Source: Actinomycetes bacterium (GTDB lineage Bacteria; Actinomycetota; Acidimicrobiia; Acidimicrobiales; Bog-793). From it: a stretch of 5,408 nucleotides of DNA. Positions 1-5,049 of the stretch are shown in pieces (within the stretch, counting starts at the first letter, position 1; every line of letters begins with the position of its first letter). A program made the translations under genes and the position numbers. The notes below the pieces were generated by a model. It had not been told where the DNA came from. It saw only the letters and a program-made list of their open reading frames with translations, and made no database searches. The stretch covers positions 1 to 5,408 of the forward strand of contig JAKACF010000207.1 in the NCBI GenBank assembly GCA_021821585.1, written 5' to 3'.

Positions 1-1
1 C

Positions 2-715
2 GTGAACGACGCCGTCGATGCCGAGGCCGACCGGCGCCATCCCCGAAAGCGCTTCCGCCCGGTCGCCCGCGGCGAGCTCAGCCGGACCGGCGCCGTCCTC
101 ATCGGGGCCGCCCTGCTCGCGCTGTCGGCGCTGTCGGCGGGCGTCCTCGCCGGTCCGCCGCTCGTCGCGGTCGTGGCCGGCTACGCCGCCGTCAGCCTCG
201 CCTACTCCCTCGCGCTGAAGCGGGTCCCGGTGCTCGAGCTGTTCTGCATCTCCTCCGGCTTCGTGCTGAGGGCGGTCGCCGGCGGGGTGGCGGCCCACAT
301 CCCGATCTCGCCCTGGTTCCTCGTCGTCGCCTGCGCCGGCTCGCTCCTCATCGCCTCGGGCAAGCGAACCGCCGAGCTCATGGTCCTCGGGGACGGCGGG
401 GCGGGCCACCGGGCCTCGCTCGGCTGGTACCGGGAGGAGTTCCTGGCAGCGGTCCGCTGGGTCTCGGCCGGCGTCACGGTCGTCGCCTACTCCGGCTGGG
501 CGATCGAGCGTTGGGCCTCGATGCCGGCCCGGGGCGTCGGCGGACCGTTCATGCTGGCCACGGTCGTGCCCTTCGCACTCGCGGTCCTCGTGCTCTCGAG
601 GGCGCTCGGCGAGGGCAGGGGCGGCGCCCCCGAGGACCTCGCCCTCCACGACCGGCTCCTGCAGGGCCTCGGCGCCGCCTGGCTCGTGCTCATGCTCGTC
701 ACCTTCGCCGCGTGA
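2..715 (+). CDS. ubiA: Decaprenyl-phosphate phosphoribosyltransferase (UbiA family), 5'-truncated
   Basis: This membrane prenyltransferase joins phosphoribose from PRPP to decaprenyl phosphate, giving decaprenylphosphoryl-5-phosphoribose, the first committed step towards decaprenylphosphoryl-arabinose. The 237 visible residues open inside the UbiA signature NDxxDxxxD (N2, D3, D6, D10), followed by HPRKRFRP at 13-20. Further matches to M. tuberculosis Rv3806c as I recall it are YSLALK at 68-73, LRAVAGG at 89-95, GKRTAEL at 120-126 and PEDLALHDRLLQ near the C-terminus (210-221). Hydrophobic helices lie at about 31-50, 53-70, 104-118, 152-167, 183-200 and 222-236. Compared with the ~300-residue family, about 70 N-terminal residues lie upstream of the window, so the GTG at position 2 is an internal Val codon and not a start. 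Its stop overlaps the start of dprE1, which supports this substrate assignment over a quinone or heme UbiA enzyme. The family call is very secure and the substrate call strong. Confidence 0.93.
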   Translation: MNDAVDAEADRRHPRKRFRPVARGELSRTGAVLIGAALLALSALSAGVLAGPPLVAVVAGYAAVSLAYSLALKRVPVLELFCISSGFVLRAVAGGVAAHIPISPWFLVVACAGSLLIASGKRTAELMVLGDGGAGHRASLGWYREEFLAAVRWVSAGVTVVAYSGWAIERWASMPARGVGGPFMLATVVPFALAVLVLSRALGEGRGGAPEDLALHDRLLQGLGAAWLVLMLVTFAA

Positions 716-2091
716 GCGCGCCGGCCCGCCGGCTGCTCGCCGGCTGGGGCGGGCGACCCGCCTCCGCGGCCGAGGTGCTGAGCCCCGCCACCACCGACGA
801 GGCGGCCGCCATCGTGGCGAGGGCGGCGGGCGAGGGGACGAGGGTGCTCGCCCGCGGGCTCGGACGGTCCTACGGGGACGCCGCCTCGAGCGCCGGCGGG
901 AGGGTGCTCGACCTGACCGGGCTCGACGAGGTGCTCGGCTTCGACGACTCGAGCGGGCTGTGCCGGGCAGAGGCGGGCCTCAGCATCGAGGGGCTGCTCC
1001 GCTTCTCGGTGCCCCGCGGCTTTTTCGTGCCAGTGACGCCCGGGACCCGCCAGGTCACCCTCGGAGGCGCCATCGCGGCCGACGTGCACGGCAAGAACCA
1101 CCACGTCGACGGGTCGATCGGCTCATGGGTCCGCTCCATCCGGCTCGCCTCCTCGGCCGGTGAGCGGCTGCTCGCGCCGGCGGCAGAGGGCGAGGGCTTC
1201 TGGGCCACCGTCGGCGGGATGGGACTCACGGGCGTCGTCCTCGACGCCACCGTCGAGCTCGTGCCGATCGAGACCTCCTCCATGCTCGTCGACACCGAGC
1301 GGGGCGCCGACCTCGAGGAGTGCATGAGCCTCATGACCGAGCGGGACGAGCAGTACCGCTACTCGGTCGCCTGGATCGACTGCCTGAAGGGCGGGGCCGG
1401 GCTCGGCCGGGGCGTGCTCACCCGCGCCAACCACGCCAGCCTGGCCGATCTCCAGGCTGCGGCGCCCCGGCGGGTGGAGGACCCTCTCCGCTTCTCGCCC
1501 CGCGAGCTCGCACGCGTCCCGTTCACGCCGCCGTTCCGGCTGCCCTCCCGCCCGGTCGTCACCGCATTCAACGAGCTCTGGTTCCGCAAGGCGCCGCGCC
1601 GCAGGATGGGGGAGCTCCAGTCGCTCGGCACCTACTTCCACCCCCTCGACGGGGTCGGCTCCTGGAACCGCCTGTACGGGCCGGCCGGGTTCACCCAGTA
1701 CCAGTTCGTCGTGCCCTTCGGTGCAGAGGTGGTCGTGCGCCAGGTGCTGGAGGCGCTCAGCGCACGCGGCCTCCCGTCGCTGCTCGCCGTCTTGAAGCGC
1801 TTCGGTGCCGCCGACCCGGCGCCGCTCTCCTTCCCCGCCCCGGGCTGGACGCTGGCGCTCGACCTGCCGCTGTCGAGTCCCGGCCTCGGCGCGCTGCTGG
1901 ACGGCTTCGACGAGCTCGTCGCCTCGCACGGCGGCCGGGTCTACTTCGCGAAGGATGGCCGGCTCCGGCCCGAGCTCGTCTCCGAGATGTACCCGCGCCT
2001 TCACGAGTGGCGGCGCGCCTGCGACGAGCTCGACCCCGCCGGGCTGTTCCAGTCGGACCTGAGCCGGCGGCTCCATCTGAGAAAGGCATGA
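712..2091 (+). CDS. dprE1: Decaprenylphosphoryl-beta-D-ribose 2'-oxidase DprE1 (FAD-dependent)
   Basis: DprE1 oxidises the 2'-hydroxyl of decaprenylphosphoryl-ribose to the keto intermediate, which DprE2 then reduces to the arabinose form. The GTG at 712 gives 459 residues, against 461 for the M. tuberculosis enzyme, and overlaps the ubiA stop (GTGA). The frame stays open upstream to 511, but that part runs inside ubiA. An N-terminal FAD-binding domain (about 12-190) carries GW at 11-12, ARGLGRSYGD at 47-56, PGTRQVTLGGAIA and HGKNHH at 126-131 (H126 and K128 match Mtb H132 and K134). The C-terminal substrate domain has FHPLD at 309-313, QYQ at 329-331 (Mtb Q334/Q336), K362 (Mtb K367) and YFAK ending at K414 (Mtb K418). 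Differences are T380 for N385, A382 for C387 and F309 for Y314. Mtb numbering is from memory, but the landmarks agree on a constant offset. No clear Shine-Dalgarno precedes the start, which suggests translational coupling to ubiA. Confidence 0.95.
   Translation: MSAPARRLLAGWGGRPASAAEVLSPATTDEAAAIVARAAGEGTRVLARGLGRSYGDAASSAGGRVLDLTGLDEVLGFDDSSGLCRAEAGLSIEGLLRFSVPRGFFVPVTPGTRQVTLGGAIAADVHGKNHHVDGSIGSWVRSIRLASSAGERLLAPAAEGEGFWATVGGMGLTGVVLDATVELVPIETSSMLVDTERGADLEECMSLMTERDEQYRYSVAWIDCLKGGAGLGRGVLTRANHASLADLQAAAPRRVEDPLRFSPRELARVPFTPPFRLPSRPVVTAFNELWFRKAPRRRMGELQSLGTYFHPLDGVGSWNRLYGPAGFTQYQFVVPFGAEVVVRQVLEALSARGLPSLLAVLKRFGAADPAPLSFPAPGWTLALDLPLSSPGLGALLDGFDELVASHGGRVYFAKDGRLRPELVSEMYPRLHEWRRACDELDPAGLFQSDLSRRLHLRKA
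2080..2086 (+). promoter_or_regulatory. Ribosome binding site of dprE2
   Basis: AGAAAGG lies at the very end of dprE1, 9 nt before the ATG at 2096. It supports that start over the in-frame ATG at 2114. It is the most A-rich patch nearby, in a region otherwise almost all G and C. Confidence 0.5.
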
Positions 2092-2095
2092 GGCG

Positions 2096-2857
2096 ATGAT
2101 CGACGCCACGGGGATGCCGCAGTCGGCGGTGCTGCTCGGCGGGAGCTCGGAGATCGGGCTCGAGGTGCTCGAGGCGCTCGCCTCCCGGCGCCTCGAGCGG
2201 GTCGTCCTGGCGGGTCGGGACCCTGCCGGGCTGGCGTCGGCGGGCGAACGGCTCGAGCGGGCGGGGGTGAGGCAGGTCCACCTCGTCTCCTGCGACGTCG
2301 GCCGCAGCGAGGACATCGAGCGCCTGCTCGAGGAGACCGAGGCCGCCCTCGGCCCGGTCGACCTCCTCGTCGTGGCGACCGGGCTGCTCGGCACCGCCGA
2401 CCTCGACCGGCTCACACCCGCTCTCGTCCAGGAGATGTTCGCCGCCAACGCCAGCGGGCCGGCGGCCGTCACGGCCGGCTTCGCCCGCCGGATGGCGAGC
2501 CAGGGCTACGGCCGCATCGTCGTGCTCTCCTCGGTCGCCGGGCTCCGGGTGCGGCGGGCGAACTTCGTCTACGGCGCCGGCAAGGCCGCCCTCGACGGGT
2601 TCGCCCTCGGGCTCGGCGACGCCCTGGCGGGGACGGGCGTGGCGGTGACGATCGTCCGCCCGGGATTCGTCCGGACCAGGATGACCGCCGGGATGAAGCC
2701 GGCTCCGCTGTCGAGCGAGGCGGCCGACGTCGCCCGGGCGGTCCTCGGGGCGCTCGAGGCCGACCGGCGGGTCGTCTACGTCCCGCCCGCCCTCGGCCCG
2801 GCCTTCCTCCTGCTCCGGCTGCTCCCGCGCCCGGTCTTCCGCCGCCTGCCCGGCTGA
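2096..2857 (+). CDS. dprE2: Decaprenylphosphoryl-2-keto-ribose reductase DprE2 (SDR family)
   Basis: This short-chain dehydrogenase/reductase reduces the keto intermediate made by DprE1, using NAD(P)H, to yield decaprenylphosphoryl-D-arabinose; the two proteins form the DPR 2'-epimerase. The product is 253 residues (Mtb DprE2, 254). The Rossmann loop is GGSSEIG at 15-21. Asn118, catalytic Ser146, Tyr159 and Lys163 (YGAGK) form the SDR tetrad, with the usual Ser-to-Tyr spacing of 13. The block RVRRANFVYG before and through the Tyr and the RPGFVRTRM segment after it are near-identical to my memory of mycobacterial DprE2 and set it apart from generic SDRs. VVATGLLG replaces the common NNAG, as in Mtb. 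The C-terminus (about 231-253) is hydrophobic then basic, ending RRLPG, and could touch the membrane where the lipid substrate sits. It starts 4 nt after dprE1 and shares its transcript. Confidence 0.94.
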   Translation: MIDATGMPQSAVLLGGSSEIGLEVLEALASRRLERVVLAGRDPAGLASAGERLERAGVRQVHLVSCDVGRSEDIERLLEETEAALGPVDLLVVATGLLGTADLDRLTPALVQEMFAANASGPAAVTAGFARRMASQGYGRIVVLSSVAGLRVRRANFVYGAGKAALDGFALGLGDALAGTGVAVTIVRPGFVRTRMTAGMKPAPLSSEAADVARAVLGALEADRRVVYVPPALGPAFLLLRLLPRPVFRRLPG

Positions 2858-2872
2858 GCCCCGCTCAGCGGG
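2851..2872. terminator. Candidate bidirectional terminator hairpin between convergent genes
   Basis: A perfect 7-bp stem (2853-2859 with 2863-2869) and a CCC loop span the 7-nt gap between dprE2 and the convergent glycosidase-like gene. After one mismatch, 2851 can pair with 2871. Both genes' TGA stop codons (2855-2857, and the complement of 2865-2867) fall in the stem. There is no T-tract on either side, so intrinsic termination is only a suggestion from the hairpin and the convergent arrangement. Confidence 0.4.
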
Positions 2873-4166
2873 CCGACATCGTGAAGAAGTCCCTCGCCCA
2901 CCAGGAGGCGAAGTAGCGGTCGGGCGCCCCGGCCATGTCCGAGAGCAGGTTCTTGCCGTTGGCGGCCGTGGCGAGGCCGGTCGGCGTGGAGGGCGTGAAG
3001 GCGGCGAAGTCGACCCAGTCGGTGTTGATGTCGAGCTCCATGCCGGTCACCGCCCCCGCCCTCGAGAGCAGGTTGGCGAGCGAGGTGATGTTGAGGCCCG
3101 GCCCTGCGACGTAGACGAGCGCGCCGTCGGCGGTCTGGCCGATCCCCGACCGCCAGACGTCGTCGGCGCCGCCGAGGGTCGCCCCCCAGACGTAGTTGTC
3201 GTAGGGGTTGAGGCCGGGCACCGGCTTGCCGTGCTGCACGAGCAGCCGGAGGTTCTGGCGGACCGAGACGACCTGGCTGGTCATGTGGAGGGCACCGCCC
3301 CAGGCGCCGATCTTCACCGAGCCGTTCTTGTAGACGACGACCGAGGCGGCACCGGTGCGCAGCGGGAAGATCATCTTGTGCTGGGTGTAGTAGCCGCCCT
3401 CGGCGTTGCTCATGAGGAAGCCGGCGTTGAAGGCGGCGACGAGGCTCCGGGCCGCGCCGGGGCGGATCGGGGCGGTGTAGCGGTAGGGGCCGCCGCCGGG
3501 GATGATGCTGCCCGAGTAGAGCGTCGCCCTCAGCAGGCGGGTGTCCATCCAGGCGACGCCGGCGACGAGGCTCGTGTGGATGGCGTCGGGCCGGAGGAAG
3601 GCCTCGTAGACCGCCGGCACGCCGTCCACCTTGCGCCCGACGGCGTGCCACTGGCCCTCGCCCGGGAGCGGCGGCGAGGCGATCGGCTTGATGGGTGGCG
3701 GCTCGGGGAGCGGGGTGAGCGCCGCGTGCGCCGGCGCCGCCGTCGTGGCCGGGGCGGCCGCGGTGGCGGGCGGGATGGCGCCCTTCGGCGGCTTGCCGCC
3801 GACGGGGGGCTGGACGTGGGAGTAGTAGATGTTCTCCGCCCAGGCGACGAAGCCGCCCGCGCCGTGCTCACGGGCCCACTCGGCGAAGCGGCCCGGGAGG
3901 GTCACGCCGAGGGTCGGGTCGGTGAGGGCGGAGCCGATCGAGACCCACACCGGGGTGAGCAGGATCACCGCCGCGAGGAGGCCGCTCGAGAAGGGGTGGC
4001 GGCCGACGATCGTGCTGCGGGCGCGCCGCCGCTCCCGGCGCTGCTTGCGCCGAATCCGCCGGCGCTGGAGGTAGTTGAGTTTGCGGTGGTTCGGACCGGG
4101 ACCGGCTGGCTCCGGCTTCGCCGGCACGCCGGTCGTCTGAGGGCCGGTGAAGTCTCGGGTTCGCAT
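2865..4166 (-). CDS. Membrane-anchored phosphodiester glycosidase-like protein (NAGPA domain)
   Basis: The C-terminal domain (about 170-430) resembles the NAGPA / phosphodiester glycosidase family, whose characterised member removes N-acetylglucosamine from a sugar phosphodiester. Supporting features are AAFNAGF at 244-250, RSGIGQTADGALVYVAGPG at 339-357 and LANLLSRAGAVTGMELDIN at 363-381. The 433-residue protein has a hydrophilic N-terminus with an Arg/Lys-rich stretch at 35-50, one hydrophobic segment at about 60-80 without an obvious cleavage site, then a Pro/Ala-rich linker at about 118-168. This predicts an N-in signal anchor with the enzyme domain outside the membrane. The family's common DGGGS-like motif appears here as ELDINTDW (377-384), so activity on a normal substrate is uncertain. 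The ATG at 4164-4166 is the chosen start; its upstream sequence has only a weak GGA. The gene converges on dprE2, and a role in envelope glycopolymer processing is inference from context. Domain family is fairly sure, substrate unknown. Confidence 0.8.
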   Translation of the reverse strand: MRTRDFTGPQTTGVPAKPEPAGPGPNHRKLNYLQRRRIRRKQRRERRRARSTIVGRHPFSSGLLAAVILLTPVWVSIGSALTDPTLGVTLPGRFAEWAREHGAGGFVAWAENIYYSHVQPPVGGKPPKGAIPPATAAAPATTAAPAHAALTPLPEPPPIKPIASPPLPGEGQWHAVGRKVDGVPAVYEAFLRPDAIHTSLVAGVAWMDTRLLRATLYSGSIIPGGGPYRYTAPIRPGAARSLVAAFNAGFLMSNAEGGYYTQHKMIFPLRTGAASVVVYKNGSVKIGAWGGALHMTSQVVSVRQNLRLLVQHGKPVPGLNPYDNYVWGATLGGADDVWRSGIGQTADGALVYVAGPGLNITSLANLLSRAGAVTGMELDINTDWVDFAAFTPSTPTGLATAANGKNLLSDMAGAPDRYFASWWARDFFTMSAR

Positions 4167-4194
4167 CGTCGTCCGTGTGGTGGGCTCGAGGACC

Positions 4195-4211
4195 GCCCGT
4201 AGCCTACGGGC
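4195..4211. promoter_or_regulatory. Perfect 17-bp palindrome, candidate operator or overlapping -10 elements
   Basis: GCCCGTAG and its exact reverse complement CTACGGGC flank a single C at 4203. The centre gives TAGCCT on the plus strand (4200-4205) and TAGGCT on the minus strand (4206-4201), both fitting the TAnnnT pattern of an actinobacterial -10 box. A minus-strand start about 7 nt further on would leave a 5' leader of roughly 28 nt before the ATG at 4166. No good -35 is seen. It may instead be an operator for a dimeric repressor, or a leader hairpin. Confidence 0.4.
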
Positions 4212-4231
4212 CGCCGGCGGGAGAGGGCTCG

Positions 4232-4258
4232 CGGCCCAGCGGGCCGTCTCCTACTTTT
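4232..4258 (+). terminator. Terminator-like hairpin with T-rich tail (possible leader attenuator)
   Basis: CGGCCC at 4232-4237 pairs perfectly with GGGCCG at 4241-4246 across an AGC loop, with a possible extra G-T pair outside. It is followed on the plus strand by a pyrimidine-rich run ending in four T (4255-4258), rare in this sequence. No plus-strand gene ends just upstream, so it would act as an attenuator of a long leader or as an insulator. The TACTTT at 4252-4257 could alternatively be a -10 element. Confidence 0.3.
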
Positions 4259-4290
4259 GCCCGGCCGGCTGTGCGGGCGAACAGCGCGTG

Positions 4291-4308
4291 CTGAGAGCCC
4301 CCTGAGAG
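4291..4308 (+). repeat. Heptamer direct repeat with 11-bp period, candidate OmpR-family binding site
   Basis: CTGAGAG occurs at 4291-4297 and again at 4302-4308 with four C between. Seven-base repeats with a four-base spacer put both copies on the same face of the helix, the layout known for PhoB/OmpR-family regulators. The site lies 57-75 nt before the GTG of an operon whose second gene encodes such a regulator. The sequence is not a pho box that I recognise, and binding is inferred from geometry and context only. Confidence 0.4.
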
Positions 4309-4353
4309 GCCGGCGCGCCGCCCGCCGGGTCCGGCGCCGCCGCGCGGCTCTGG

Positions 4354-4359
4354 CACACT
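4354..4359 (+). promoter_or_regulatory. Weak -10-like hexamer, possible leaderless start of the hemolysin III operon
   Basis: CACACT ends 6 nt before the GTG at 4366, the spacing expected if transcription begins at the start codon. No purine-rich Shine-Dalgarno is present in the ~20 nt upstream, which suits a leaderless mRNA, common in actinobacteria. The hexamer matches TAnnnT poorly and no -35 is evident. Confidence 0.25.
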
Positions 4360-4365
4360 TGCGGC

Positions 4366-5049
4366 GTGCTCGCACCAGCTCACCGACCTGAGGGGGCCGC
4401 CGCAGAGGCCGTGCGGCCGCGCTGGCGGGGGCGGCTGCACACGGTCGGCTTCGTCGCCTTCCTCGCCGCCGGCCCCGTCCTCGTCGCCCACGGGCCGAGC
4501 GCCGGCGACGAGGCGGCGCTCTCCTGCTACGTCGCGTGCATGCTGGCCCTGTTCGGCGTGAGCGCGCTGTTCCACCAGGCGCCGCTCGGGCCGCGGGGGC
4601 GCCGGGCCATGCGCCGGCTCGACCACACCACGATCTTCCTCGCCATCGCCGGTACCTACACCGCCGTCGCCGTCCTCTCCCTCTCGGGCGGCGCGAGGGG
4701 GCTCGTGCTGGCGCTCGTCTGGGGAGGGGCGCTTGCTGGCATCGTGCTCCGCCAGGCGCGCCTCGACGTCCCGGCGTGGCTCGTCGCCCTGCCCTATGTC
4801 GTGGTCGGCTGGTCGGCGCTGGCGGTCGTCCCCGAGCTCGGCCGGGGGATGAGCTGGCCGGGCTTCCTCGTGCTTCTCGCCGGCGGTCTCGCCTACAGCG
4901 CCGGGGCCGTGGTCTACGCCCGCAAGCGCCCCGACCCCTCCCCGGCCGTGTTCGGCTTCCACGAGGTCTTCCACGCCCTCACCCTCCTCGGGGCGGGCCT
5001 CCAGCTGGTGGCGATCGCCTACTTCGCCCTCCCGAGGGCGGGCGCATGA
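4366..5049 (+). CDS. Hemolysin III / PAQR-family seven-helix membrane protein
   Basis: This integral membrane protein belongs to the HlyIII/YqfA branch of the PAQR superfamily, related to adiponectin receptors; the bacterial role is poorly defined, with a metal-dependent hydrolase or membrane homeostasis role suggested for the family. Signature motifs are SALFH at 66-70, LDHTTIF at 85-91 followed by GTYT, and GFHEVFH at 197-203. The presumed zinc-site residues Ser66/His70, Asp86, His199 and His203 are all present. About seven hydrophobic segments can be drawn: 26-42, 48-68, 88-106, 110-128, 135-153, 162-180 and 203-222. The GTG at 4366 gives 227 residues. A GTG at 4411 (residue 16) would begin right before RPRWRGRLH, where family similarity starts, and would give 212 residues, also a normal length. 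It overlaps the response regulator by ATGA, so the two are probably co-expressed. The name hemolysin III is historical and does not show haemolytic activity. Confidence 0.9.
   Translation: MLAPAHRPEGAAAEAVRPRWRGRLHTVGFVAFLAAGPVLVAHGPSAGDEAALSCYVACMLALFGVSALFHQAPLGPRGRRAMRRLDHTTIFLAIAGTYTAVAVLSLSGGARGLVLALVWGGALAGIVLRQARLDVPAWLVALPYVVVGWSALAVVPELGRGMSWPGFLVLLAGGLAYSAGAVVYARKRPDPSPAVFGFHEVFHALTLLGAGLQLVAIAYFALPRAGA

Larger units (their letters stand above)
4167..4365. other. Divergent intergenic regulatory region
   Basis: These 199 bp separate the start codons of the minus-strand glycosidase-like gene and the plus-strand hemolysin III gene, so both promoters should lie here. I see a palindrome at 4195-4211, a GC hairpin plus T-rich tract at 4232-4258, a heptamer direct repeat at 4291-4308 and a weak -10-like hexamer at 4354-4359. 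No convincing small ORF or RNA gene was recognised. Confidence 0.7.

Noticed and set aside
120..139. Tandem 10-base repeat in ubiA
   Set aside because: It encodes ALSALSAG in a membrane helix and is explained by repeated Ala/Leu/Ser codons in GC-rich DNA.
511..711. N-terminal extension of DprE1 from the open frame starting at 511
   Set aside because: The extension lies wholly within the conserved 3' half of ubiA and reads as Arg/Gly/Pro-rich filler. Starting at 712 gives the family length and the usual GW-containing N-terminus.
1123..2472. 449-codon open frame on the minus strand across dprE1 and dprE2
   Set aside because: Its translation is low-complexity and rich in Arg, Gly, Pro and Ala with no recognisable motif. 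It lies opposite two clearly conserved genes, and long antisense frames are expected at this GC content.
3785..3802. Perfect 8-bp inverted repeat with a TT spacer
   Set aside because: It is inside the Pro/Gly/Lys linker coding region of the glycosidase-like gene and arises from repeated GGC/GCC-type codons; there is no T-tract or sign of regulation.
3231..4202. 323-codon open frame on the plus strand opposite the glycosidase-like gene
   Set aside because: The product is dominated by Gly, Arg, Asp and Ala with no domain, whereas the minus-strand frame has a membrane segment and NAGPA motifs. It is an antisense shadow.
4204..4974. 256-codon minus-strand frame opposite hemolysin III
   Set aside because: It is a hydrophilic His/Gly/Arg/Glu-rich translation without motifs, overlapping a well-supported membrane protein gene.
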